The position numbers and the translations under genes were made by a program. The notes under the pieces are model-generated. The model worked only from the letters and a program-made list of their open reading frames with translations, was not told the origin of the DNA and did not search any database. 64,000 nt of DNA from Gaeumannomyces sp. JS-464. Its lineage: Eukaryota > Ascomycota > Sordariomycetes > Magnaporthales > Magnaporthaceae. The stretch lies in assembly GCA_002197995.1 (NCBI GenBank), contig NGZR01000004.1:496001-560000 (forward strand). The letters are read 5' to 3'. Numbering within the stretch: position 1 is the stretch's first letter; each line of letters opens with the position of its first letter. Shown piece after piece: positions 53,526-64,000 of the stretch.

Positions 53526-56436
53526 TACACATCGGGACGGGGAAGGACGGATCCATTCCCAGCACGCAAAGAAGAAAAAGCAAAAAAAAAAAAAGATCAG
53601 ACGGACAGAAGAGGGGACCCAAAAACACCAGTCATTCGACTGTGTGCTCGGCAGCATTTTCCGATAACGAGAGTGGAGATGTTGTTCCATGGGGCTCTGG
53701 GGTTCCATAATTCTTGAGACAGGTTGTTTTGACCCCAACGCGCCCACCGAGCGAGATATTGAAACGTGGAGAAGACTGGGACTGCCATCACCAAGAATTT
53801 TTGTTTCGCGTTTCGGATTCTTCTGTTTCCCTCTTCTCGCTTGTCGATTCGCCTCTCTACCCCTTGCCTTGTCGTGTCTCCATTCCTTTCCCAACCGATG
53901 GCCTTGCCCCATGTCGAGATTTCTTTGGCGAGATGGAAGCCCGGGGAGCTGGAAAGAGAGGGGTGGATAGATGTACCTCGAACCCGGACGCGTCGAGCTC
54001 GCACAGTTTGGACTTCAAGGTCACAGGAGAACAGCCCCTTAACCGACTTGTTTCCAAAAACGTTGACATCTCGTCCGTGCCCGGCGCACTTCTCGTCTCG
54101 ATGCACACCCATCGTCCTATATTTACTCCCGGAAGCCCACCAAGGTACTACTTCGCCCAAGACAAGCGAGAGAAGCTAGACATCCCATGCTATCCTTGGC
54201 TGGCTGCCCAGTGGCACTATACGCCGGGTTCACGGACGAGCAAAGGCTGGACCGCACCCTCAACCCCGGGCTTCCTTCTCTTGAGGGGTCGATTGAACAA
54301 ATGAGTCGCGCTGTTTGTTTGTTTTGTTTGAAGAGTGCGGGTGGATGGCAGGTCGCGAACTCTTTTTGATGTTTTGATTTCTCCCTGTTCATTCAGCGGG
54401 ACGGGGCTGTCTGTCCAAGGAGCGAGCTTTGGAGAGGCACTTTTTCCTTTCCGTCCATGTCCTCTCTGACCTGTGGCCCCGTGCTTTGAGAGGGGCCCTC
54501 GAAAACCGCGTCCATCCATGTTTCATCAAACAAATCGGAGAATAAAGCTTGGGCCCTTGCAATGAAAATAAAGGAAAATAGCAGGGGACCTAGCAATGTG
54601 GCTGTCCCCAAAACCCCAAGGGTCCAAGCTCCTCAATCCCTCTGCACGGTCTTGGTTTTTCCGTGCTCAAGCAGCTGTCTTTGGAGCTATGATGCTTGCT
54701 TCTTCGTGCTGGCACTGGGAGATTCACCCAAAGACGTTAGCGTAAAACGTCAATTTCGCGCGAGGCTTCCATCTGTCTGCTCTCAGATGCGTGCGTGGCA
54801 GATGGGGGGCGAATTTTTCCTTCCACGCCTTTCTCCCTTGTTCGATTGGATTTTCCTTCCCCTTCGAAATGTGATCATGCCATGGATTGCATTTGCTGCA
54901 GGTGAGGTCACACGCTTGCAGATTGCTTTGATTTCCTGTCCTGCGTGTGGCTGTCTGCGGCTTGGGAGCCACCTTATTTGTGCTTGATGTGTGACATACC
55001 AGGGCACCCCCACCACGATGCATCAAACCGTCCAACCAGGTCTCGCCGCAATGACGCAAACGCGATAGGTTCTGGAGCCTGGTTTTTTTTGTTTCTGCCT
55101 TCTCGTCCGGCAGAAAAAGGCGTTCGCCGAGAAAGAACGCGACTCGAGAAGGACGCATGTAGAATCGCCACAGTAATTCAAAAGTGCACTGTGTGTCAAT
55201 GTTTACTCGATGTTTTCCCGGTTTGGGCTGTCCCCCGTGCCTCCATCCTCCATGTTAAAAATGGACGTTTCGCGAGGAGGGGTAGGGTGTCTGCTCGGGG
55301 GTCCGGGCTGTTGGAATCAATCACACTCGACCCGGCGCGCTGTTTGGGTGTGGTAGTCAGCAGAGGCAGCTTCCTGTTCCTGTCATGACTTTTTCCATCC
55401 ATGACACTTGCATCATCGGCAGGCCCCGACTGGCTGGCCGCAGCTGCCAGTAAGCAAAAAGCCGACGGCACGATCCTAGCACAAACGTCATTCATTCGTG
55501 AAGCCCGATTAGTAGTATGCAAGATCACATCGAAAGGATTTGCCCGGGTCGAATTGTGTGAGAAGGTGCGATAGGTTTTCCATTTTGCGATATTTGGTAT
55601 CATAATCCTCGTGACCAAGCCAGCGAGACAAGAGACAAAAAAAAGTGAGGCAAACGAAAATGGACCTTGCATCCACCCAGTCTGTGCGTTCCCTTTCGAG
55701 ACCCCTGATTGGTACCGTCGCACTCCCTTGGTAACCCCACTGGCATCTGCAGCCCACCCACGCCGCAGGCGAGACCCGACTGCAACCAAAGACATGTATG
55801 TAGCAGGCCAAGACAAGTAAAACAAGAAACCTGAGCCAGACAAGAAAACGCCTCGACCGGCCCAGATCATCCGTGGGCGCGGTCTGTTGTGAACATCGAG
55901 AACAGAAAAAAATGAAGTCATGAAAACAGTGAACCTCCAACCCAATGGGTTTTTTTCCCTTGCCCAAAAGCCGTTGCGCCGGAAATTCGTGGAGTGAAAA
56001 AAATGAGTGTGTGTCGTCGACGTATTAGATCCCATAAGTCCAAAACGCCATACCTATTTCCCGGGTGTATAAGTTTGTGTGCAGAACAAAAGAGAGATCC
56101 AGAACGCCTGATGCCAAAAACAGAAGAATGAATGGGGTCCGAGTGGAAAATATGGCAGAAAAAATAAGGCCAAGCCGAGTGGGCCTTCGTCCGGAGATGG
56201 CGCCCTATTTTGACGAGTTCGGGGCACCCTGTCCCAACGGAGGCCCAGCTCCACCTCAAGGATTGGAGATGGAGCCCATGTATTGGGTCCCGAGTCGTGA
56301 AGCGATCTCATGACGAAAAAAGATCGTTTCGTAGGAAGAAAAAAAATCGGGAGGGGGACGTCACAAAACGCTCCGAGATAGGCGAGAGGTGGTAGCGGGG
56401 CGCGGTCGGACAATCGACAGTCGCGGGTTTTGGTGT

Positions 56437-56528
56437 TGTGTGTGTGTGTGTGTGTGGGTTGCGTGCAAGACGCGACCCGTGTCTCACCGCTCCTTGTGTG
56501 GGTTGAGATTGTGTGTGTGTGTGTGTGC
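56437..56528 (+). repeat. Two (GT)n tracts
   Basis: GT runs at 56437-56456 and 56511-56528, separated by unique DNA, just downstream of the Ser-rich gene's stop. Confidence 0.95.
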
Positions 56529-56600
56529 GTGTGCAAAGTGGTTGCAGCCGATCTGCAAAGCCCCACCATCCGCGCTTTGGTGATTTCGCCTCCCCATCCT

Positions 56601-58198
56601 TTACAGGATCTTGTTGGCCAGCTTCATGCTCCGCCGGCGCACGTTGAGGGTGCTCCACCTGTTGGTGCTGGACCCGGCCGCCTTCTTCTCGACCGGGGTC
56701 GGCGACGGCGTCGAGGTCGACCGCAGCGAGTCGCGCCGCTCGGGCCGCTGCAGCGACGACACGGACGAGACGGCGTGTGCGCGGGCGCTGCGGCTGCTGC
56801 TGGCGCTCGGGTGTTCCGGGGCCGGGCCCGACCGACGCGCCCGTACTCGCTCACGGCGCCGCCGTCGATGGGTGGGCATCGGCGATGAGAGCACGTAGCT
56901 GTCCCGCAGCGCGACGTGGGCGTGGACACGCCGACCAGAGACTGCCGGCTGCGCTTGCGGTTCAGCGTGTTGCTGAAGGAGCGCGAGAACTCCTTGAAGA
57001 GCGCAGTGGGCGTCTTCGGGGTCTTTGGCGTGGCGGCGGGCCCGGTGGGCAGGGTCGTCGGCGACACGTCGGACGCCGCGCTCAGGGGCGAAGTCACCAA
57101 CAGCGATGACTTGCGGGCCGGCGAGGCGTTGAGCGAGTAGGTGCTGCCGTTGGCGTAAGGGTCGATGCTGAGGAACGGCGGGGGCTGTTGCCTGCTCAGC
57201 ATTGCAGTGAGCATCGCGTTGCTGCTCTGCCTCCTGTTCATGTTGATCTTGTCGGCAGTCGAGCGGCTGGGCACGGACGAGGCCGACGAGGCCGACATGC
57301 GGCGCGAGGAGAGATTGCTGGTGCTGCTGTTGTTGCTAGGGAGGCTGCCGGTCCTCGTCGACAGGGGGGCGTTATAGTGCGACTCGTCCTCGTCGGTGGC
57401 GGGGGCGGCAGACTCGGCCCTGCTGCTTTCCGAGGTCATCACTGAAGAGGCGGAGGAGGCGAGGTTGTGTGTGCTCTCTGTAGGAGCAGTGGGTGTAGGT
57501 GTGTTGTTGGTTTCTGAAGCGGAAGTGGGTCGTTTGCTACAGCTCGAAAGCTCAATCATGGCAGGCTTTCCGGAAAATACCACGGCGACGGCACGAGCAG
57601 TTATCTCGTGGCTCCGCCGCGGCTGTGGTACTGCTGGTGACGAGCCTGAGGACGAGGTGGGAGAAACAGCGAGCTTGCCTTCGCACACCTCAACACCCTG
57701 TTCGGAGAGGTCGAACTCGCTGCTGCTCTCCCAGTCATAGTCGGAGAAGTCGTCGGCCGAGGATGAGGCGTCCTCCTCCGATGAGAGGTAGACATCGTGA
57801 GGGGTGGCAGCCTCGCGGTGTGCATCGAGCTTTATCATCATGCCGTCTAGCATCCTGGACCTACGGACGTTCTTGGTGGGAAGTGGTGGTGCGGGCGGCG
57901 AGGCGGGTGCTGAAGATACGTCGCTGGCCGATGTCTCGAACATCATCGGCCTCGACTCCTGCAGTGCTGCGGCCGCCATGTTGCTCTTGGTCACGGGTTG
58001 CTGTCTGTGCTCCTCTAGGGCCTGGTAGAACTCCTCGTATATCACGTCGTCGAACGAGTCCTGGCGGTGGTGCGTCTGGCTCGTCGTGGGGTGGGCGGCG
58101 GCGGGAGACGCAGTATAAGTGCTGCTGCTGCCGTCCTGTTCTGGGCTGGAATGGATCTGGCCCCTCGTCGAAGCGGAGGGCGACTCTATCAAAGACAT
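56601..58198 (-). CDS. Ser-rich conserved fungal protein, one frameshift near the end
   Basis: ATG 58198 opens MSLIESPSASTRGQIHSSPE, then SFDDVIYEEFYQALEEHRQQ, NVRRSRMLDGMMIKLDAHRE and HDVYLSSEEDASSSADDFSD. This pattern (a short acidic-aromatic motif, an Arg-rich motif and an acidic Ser tract) recurs in a family of low-complexity Pezizomycotina proteins that I recognise but cannot name. Middle parts are Ser/Thr/Pro-rich, with SFSNTLNRKRSRQSL near the end. The expected tail RDSYVLSSPMPT ... RWSTLNVRRRSMKLANKIL lies in the next frame and stops at 56601. The original frame runs into Arg-rich shadow sequence, so a one-base frameshift near 56915 is likely. Total ~530 residues. Probably a phosphorylated, disordered protein; function unknown. 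Confidence 0.7.
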
Positions 58199-61100
58199 AG
58201 CCAAGCAATGGAAGCGGGAGGTGTCAGAGGTCCGTCCTCTGGAGGGAGACGGCGGGTAGATCAAGGTTTCCTGGGCTGGGCTTGAGTGCCCTGGATGCAC
58301 CTGTCTTAGTTGGGATCTGCGCGGGTAGGAAGCTTGTGGGTATGAAATGATCAAGCGAAGACTAGCGCTAGACTAGGCGAGCTTCTAGCTAGCAAGGAGA
58401 ATGAGATTGGTACTTTAGAGAACGCTGCGGTCCATGGCTCCAACATCTGGCGGACGGCGGGCAAGGTGATAATAAAAAGGAGAGCGAGCCAAAGAGGCAG
58501 AGCCGGCGTGCCGACCATGCCCCTGCTCCCATGACCACACCCCTGCTGGCTCCTGTTTTTAGGTGTGGGTAGGGGTAGGGGCAGGGGGGAAGCAGAAGCC
58601 CCATGGAGCCATGATGCCTGGCCCCCCTGGTATCCATGCACCTCAATGGAGGGACTCGTGTTGCCAGGGTGGGGATAGGTCGGCCGCCAAGGGGTGTGCG
58701 AGTGTTCAGCAGCAGGTACCGGCGTACCTAGGTACCGACGTCGTCCAAGTACTCCGTGTAATCGGACGCGACGCGGACTGTGTGCTACTCTCACTATGTC
58801 GGCGTCCATGGCAAGCTGGAAAGAGCGAGAGCCCACACACATCCAAACACACAGCAGAGCGCAGCACATCACCAGCACAGCACAGCACAGCACGGCGCGG
58901 CGCATATGTCGTTTCTGGAATCCTATCAGGCTTCCCTTGGTTGGGATTACGACTGCGGTCAGCGGCCGGACCAGCAACCTCGATCCCATCCAGGATGCTC
59001 ACTCAGTGAGTTTGGTTACTCATGTCGAAGTAAAGAAAGAACTCGCGCGCGACGGCAATACCGGACGCCTGTAGAGGATGTCTCGTCCCGTCTCATCATG
59101 TCCGACACATGCCCAAACATGCGACAAGAAAAGAAAAACGAGGCTTGGGAGGCAGCAATTCCGTGTCTCGCACACGGTTTCCTTTGCCGCCTTGCATGCC
59201 CATCGGCCAGAAAAGATTCTTGTCCCCCAGGACACCCGATTTTCTTGGTGGAGAGCAAGGGCGGGGCCGTGGCGGCAGATGATGGAATGAAGGCTCGCGA
59301 TACGTGCAAGTCGCGAATGCCCAAAGCTTTAGAATGTACCTTTTCTGCTAAAAGGGAGACCACAGAAGGGCTAATGAACCTAGATCTGCCAACATCCCTC
59401 CTCGCAAAGCCATCTGTGCTTGACCCCCCATCCGAGCTCCGTTCCCAAGTCCCGAGGCTGTTTTTTTGCCGTGCCCTCGCAGCTTGGTCCTGGGCGATCG
59501 AATCAAGGGCATACCTGCCTTGGCGATGGCCTCGTTTGCGGACTGCCTGCCCACCCACAAGCCACCGACTTTATTGCATGACTCTCGCCCGCCAGTCGTT
59601 CGCCTCAGCTGCACGCTCACTCGCCCCCTTGCATCATGTGTGCCTGTCTAGGTATCTTTATCGAGGATGACGTTGGGAGAGTTGTCGACTGATTCAGCCT
59701 TCAGCCGACCGCATTTTTCGTAGTGGTTCTGTCTGCTTGCCCCACGATCTCGTAGTGCTGAGGGCATCTGCGAATTCAGGTATGGCACCCAAAAAAAAGG
59801 GTGTGGCCGGCGGCGTGGGATGGACGATGGGACCAGCCCACTCTGAACCACGTAGGCAAAACCCTCTCCACCACCACCACCGTCGAGCATGATGGAACCT
59901 CAAATCGTCATTGCGCTTCCTCTGGTCAGGCACACCCAATCCGAGGAGGGGTGACCAAAGGGTCCCTGGGGATCGCGCGCGGCGATTGGCTAGCCGACAG
60001 CTGCAGTGTGGTGATTGGGCTGCACTTGGGATGCGCGCCAAGTTCCCAAGCAACCCTCTCCTAACATCGGCGGCAATAAGGGATCCAGATTTTTTTCTTT
60101 TTTCTTCCTGGGCGGCCGGTGAGATGCAAGATGCTTCCTGCAGCGCAACAGTAAGGCATTGAGAAGCGATTTTGTCGCGCCTCGAGGGCATTGACAGTGA
60201 GCCTAGATGCCAGGCAGGCGGGCAATAATCAATGCCTCCCTCGCCGGGGCTTACTGGTGTCTCTGGCGAAGGCGCGACACCGGCCTGGTGTAGTAAAGCG
60301 CTCCCTCCAAATCGCGGGGCTGGACTCCCTCTCGACACTCAGATATTCCCGTTTCCCCGAGACAGCCATTCCTGAGGAGCCACAAAATAGTATCTCCCTT
60401 GTAGAACGCGCCAGCCCAGCTGCTGCTGTTCTCGAAGAGGAGGATTGTGCACGAGACACTTTCTGACTGGGTGGGCTCGGCTCCTGGCCTCGGGAGGCCG
60501 CACCCAACATGTGGCGGTGCCGCTGGTCAGCGGTCGGAATGCGGGACGCGTACGAACCCGTGGGCGGGATTTAGTCACGGCGGTTGGTTAGTGGGGCAGT
60601 GCATTTTGACAGCTCTTGACTCCCACGCAGATGAGTCGAGGGAGCACCGCCAAAAATGGTATCCCCACCTGCATTTTTGGCGAGGGCTGAATCGTCTGCA
60701 TGTCTTTCATCATCCCCTCCTTTTCTCCCACCTATCCGACCAAAGCTGCAGATGGAATGAGTTGACCCCGCCGGATGTGTCTCGCCTTTATTCTCCCCAG
60801 AGGAAAAACCAACCTCTGGGGCGTTTATGCTCCTCGGCCGCGCCGGGATCTGCTCGTTTGGCGGTGGCTGGAAAGCTCGATATGACCTCATTTATTGGAG
60901 CACATACAACAAATCAAAGGCCATCGCGGCAGAAACCGGCAGGGTGGGCTTTCTGGAATCGATGTGCACGCGTGTGGGGTTGGGCTAGATGTGGCGGGCG
61001 ATAAGTCTGTAGCCGATGACGAGGCCAGACAAATACACGCTCTCGACAGCAGCAGCACGCAAACTGGGTTCCCATGCCAGCCGCTGCTTTTCATCATATC

Positions 61101-64000
61101 TTGGGTTTGTTCGAGATTGCGCCATCTGGTTCCCAGCTCCTTTTGTGCGCTCGCAAGGGCGGTCTTGCTGCAGAAGAAAAAAAAAAAACTCGAACAAAAA
61201 ATCGCACCCAACCGGAGCATTTCAATCCTTCGGCCTGCTTCCAAACCCAAACGGTCAAGGAAACAAACATGAAAAAAAAAAATCTGTGGCGAGTGTGTGG
61301 GTGCGGCATCGATCAACTTGATGCACACTGCCTCGCAAGCGTGACAACTGCAGGCTTGGGTGGTGCAGGAGCCCTCCCAGTCGACATCGGCTGCTGGCCA
61401 ACCAATCGACGTCCCTTGTGATGGCCGTCGACTGACGCTGATTCGCCCTCGATTCGCCCGCCCTGGCGATTACGGGCCCTCTATGGAGCGAGGACGGGAA
61501 AACACCACACCACCTTTTGTGTGGTTGAGCGTTGAGCCCCTCTTCGATTCCGAAAACCTATTTGACCCCTGTGAGAGCTAAAAAGAAGGCGTGGATGATC
61601 ACATGGAGTCTGTATCTTGCAAGAGAGACACCGTACCCTGGGTGGGTTCGACTCGACTATCTGAATGTCCCTACGCAGTCCTCTCGGCGGACTCGACCAG
61701 AAGGCATGCGTGACTCTCAGCCGGGCGGGGACCGGGCTGCCTTCGGGCTGAATTGCCGGAAGAGGGCACGGAAATGCCGTCGGAGAGGCTGGCAGGCAGT
61801 CACCTAATCCGCATAGGTCGCAGCTGGAATCGCGCTAATATCAGCGCTCGAATCAGCGCTGAGCGCTTCACCTGGCTTTTACTCTGATGTTATGCATTAA
61901 ACTCCTCCCGTCATGATCATGGCTCTCACCTCACTATCATCATCGTTTATGTCTCATCCCTTCACGCCTGAGGGTCCCTTTTTCGTCAATAGCTCCATCC
62001 ACACTGTGCATCTAATTCAAGAGTGCCTTGTCGAAGGCTAGCGCCGTAGTGTGAGAGAGGCGTTTTGGATTGCGGGCCCGGAAGCTCAGCAGCAGCTCTT
62101 CAACGACAGGCGCTGCGGTGTGGCTGCGAGCCCATCTCCTTCTACGCGCACAGCAACCCACGCTAACACTAGCGCAGGTCGGCTGCGAGCTAAAAGGCGC
62201 CAAGTCGCCAGGGGGCAATGAGGTCGACAATCCTTGCTCCCTCCTGCTCTGAAACAGCAGGCGGTTCTCCTTGCCGATGCTGCTCATCTGATCTCCCTTT
62301 GGCAGCCAAATCCTGCCTCGCTGATAGGGCACGGAAAAGAGGACAAGTCGGGTCAGAGTTGCGGGAGCGGCCATTGGCAGGTTTGCGGGCGGCTCGTCGA
62401 ACAGAACATATTGAAGATGGAAACGATAGGAACGAGGTTGGGTGTGATGGACGAAACAAATTCGAGCATCAGAGATAAGGAGCTGAAAAAAGAGACATGT
62501 TCTGGGCAAATCCTCGCTGCATATCAAACCCGAACCCAAACACTCGTGCAAAAAAGATCAACAACCAGGCTTGCACATGATATCGGTCTCCTGGCTGCTG
62601 TGCGCACTGCCTTTCTGTTTAAGCATACCTCCTTGCCGACCCGTCATGAGCGTGCGCGCGCACGGGCAACGTCCTGCAACCGGGTCTCAAGCAAGCTGAG
62701 CAGCAGAAGCAGCATGGTGGTGACAAGACATGCTTCAAGATTGCACGCGATGTGCATTGGGATCTGCCCTCCATCGCACAAGGAGAACGGACAGGCAGGT
62801 TTGGCGCAGCCACAAGCAAGGCGCATTGAACCCGGCGGCCCGCCAACGGTCGGTCTCTTGAACGGCAGGCAGCGTCGGAAGCATGGATAGCATGGAGCTT
62901 GACCTCGCTTGCGTACCGCGGGAATGAATGTCCCAATTACCTAGGACGCGATGATTTCGGGGCTCCACTTGTCAGGCTGGCAAAAGTTCCTTGTCGGGGG
63001 CAGAAAGGCGCCGTAACCTGCAGTAGTTTTGGCCACTGGCGCACAAAAATCCCAAGACTACGTGGAAGCGCAATCCGGGCTTTTCCTCATTGCTTCTGGT
63101 TTACTTGGATCATTTCCTCACCCCGAATGGTACCGCAGCCACAGTGTGCGTGAGCTGTGGTGGTATCCGACGCTACTTTGGTTGACTATGGTGAGATTGT
63201 GGTGGTGACCCGAAAGAAGGGGGGAAAAAAGTCGGCGACAGAAAAAAAAAACAGGCACATGGCGTCATCACAGCCACCCTCGCGGCTTCAGCTCCCTTTG
63301 GATTCCGTTCACCGAATTCTAGCCGGGTCAACCTGAAGGCTGGAGAAAGAAAAAAAAAACACACGTGTGCAGACCGCAGCAAACGTACTTCGCCGACCAC
63401 AATTGTGTCCATGCACTGGCCGGACCAACGTCGCTTCTCTTCTTCTCCCTTCAGCACTGCCCAGTGGCACTCTTCCACTGTGACGTTGTAGCGATTCCAG
63501 CTTGTCGTCGGTCGGCCCCTTCTGGGCGGGCTGCCCCAGTCTTGCCGGAAGGTGTGGGCCCAACGGGAGCGAAAACCGGGGCCCACCAAGGTATCGGGAT
63601 TGCGCCATGCCGGATTGGACCTAGCGGGCAGGTCCCCAGTTTCTAAAAATTGTCCAAGGGACCAGCCGTTTTTCCAAAGAACAAAAAAAAAACACACACA
63701 CATACACACCAACGGCGAGGCTTTTTTTTCTTGGTGCCTTTTTTTTTTTTCTTCAGCCTCTCGGACGTCGTCACTCCCGCCAGTCAGCACCTAGCCATCC
63801 TTCCCTCTGACCGCCCATCTTGGATGCCTTGGTGAAGGATTCGCGAGAGGCCGGCGCAGCGACACGACAGACTGGCAGGTGGACAGCTCAACGCTTCCTG
63901 CGCGCCGAGAGAGGCGCATGCTTTGTTATGTGATGGTGTCATTCTTTGCTTGGGGGTTTCCGACCATTCTGTCCGGCTTTACCAACCGAGAACGGCTCCA
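58199..64000. promoter_or_regulatory. Long upstream region of the Ser-rich gene, no other gene seen
   Basis: 5.8 kb without a supportable gene. Near 58725-58740 there is a GGTACCTAGGTACC palindrome, and at ~58835-58895 a CA/GCACA-rich stretch. Purine and pyrimidine runs are common (61.16-61.29 and 63.2-63.8 kb, including (AC)n at 63692). Such a long 5' region could hold distant control elements or untranslated exons. A gene beginning beyond 64000 is possible. Confidence 0.4.

Larger units (their letters stand above)
46159..56600. other. Long gene-free stretch
   Basis: 10.4 kb of ordinary base composition. Frames up to 279 residues exist (55196-56035 minus; 51630-52376 plus), but all overlap frames on the other strand and show no motif, domain pattern or good gene structure. 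A frame at 53101-52607 minus begins with protein-like text including a hydrophobic helix (TALFISLCIFITTCTHIW) but has no upstream ATG. The stretch holds a CA microsatellite at 53431 and GT tracts near 56.4-56.5 kb. I see no tRNA or transposon. Confidence 0.5.

Noticed and set aside
55196..56035. 279-residue minus-strand open frame with an ATG
   Set aside because: Text is Ser/Arg/Phe-rich without domain pattern, overlaps other frames and has no neighbours supporting it; length alone is not enough.

Overview
The window is nuclear DNA of a filamentous ascomycete, most likely a Sordariomycete. The evidence is short GT-AG introns (60 to 98 bp), a Tad-type LINE, chromovirus-like gypsy DNA rich in TpA and stop codons in the way repeat-induced point mutation (RIP) leaves it, and fungal families such as epsilon-COP, OMA1, SMI1/KNR4 and ankyrin proteins. 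I cannot name the genus. All calls are by eye; no search was run.

Layout. 1-8.7 kb: an AAA ATPase (5' end outside the window), a broken SMI1/KNR4 gene, coatomer epsilon, the mitochondrial protease OMA1 and a kinase-like gene; all but the first are on the minus strand. 9-12 kb: two decayed minus-strand genes (one EF-hand-like, one ankyrin type). 13-16.6 kb: a large P-loop GTPase-like gene whose 3' end is replaced by a LINE tail and a CT repeat, then TE scraps. 16.6-21.8 kb: the most interesting metabolic locus, a 1118-residue four-domain enzyme (methyltransferase, FAD oxidoreductase, phosphomevalonate-kinase-like, adenine-phosphoribosyltransferase-like) divergently paired with a GTP cyclohydrolase I. 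Together these look like a pterin or deazapurine type pathway.

21.95-40.25 kb is one nested transposon stack. A Mutator-like (MULE) DNA transposon with 45-bp terminal inverted repeats holds a 135-bp solo LTR, a 15-kb gypsy element and a second solo LTR of the same family. The gypsy element in turn holds a 6.2-kb LINE. Each of the four retroelement insertions has a recognisable target-site duplication, so the order of events can be read.

42.1-42.8 kb: a secreted precursor made of two 77-residue repeats ending in Lys-Arg, a candidate Kex2-processed peptide or RiPP precursor. 44-46 kb: a damaged secreted Kelch/transmembrane protein. 56.6-58.2 kb: a Ser-rich conserved fungal protein. The stretches 46.2-56.6 and 58.2-64 kb hold no gene I can support. 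A recurring oddity is that many otherwise good genes carry one-base frameshifts, which suggests either widespread decay or an indel-prone assembly.
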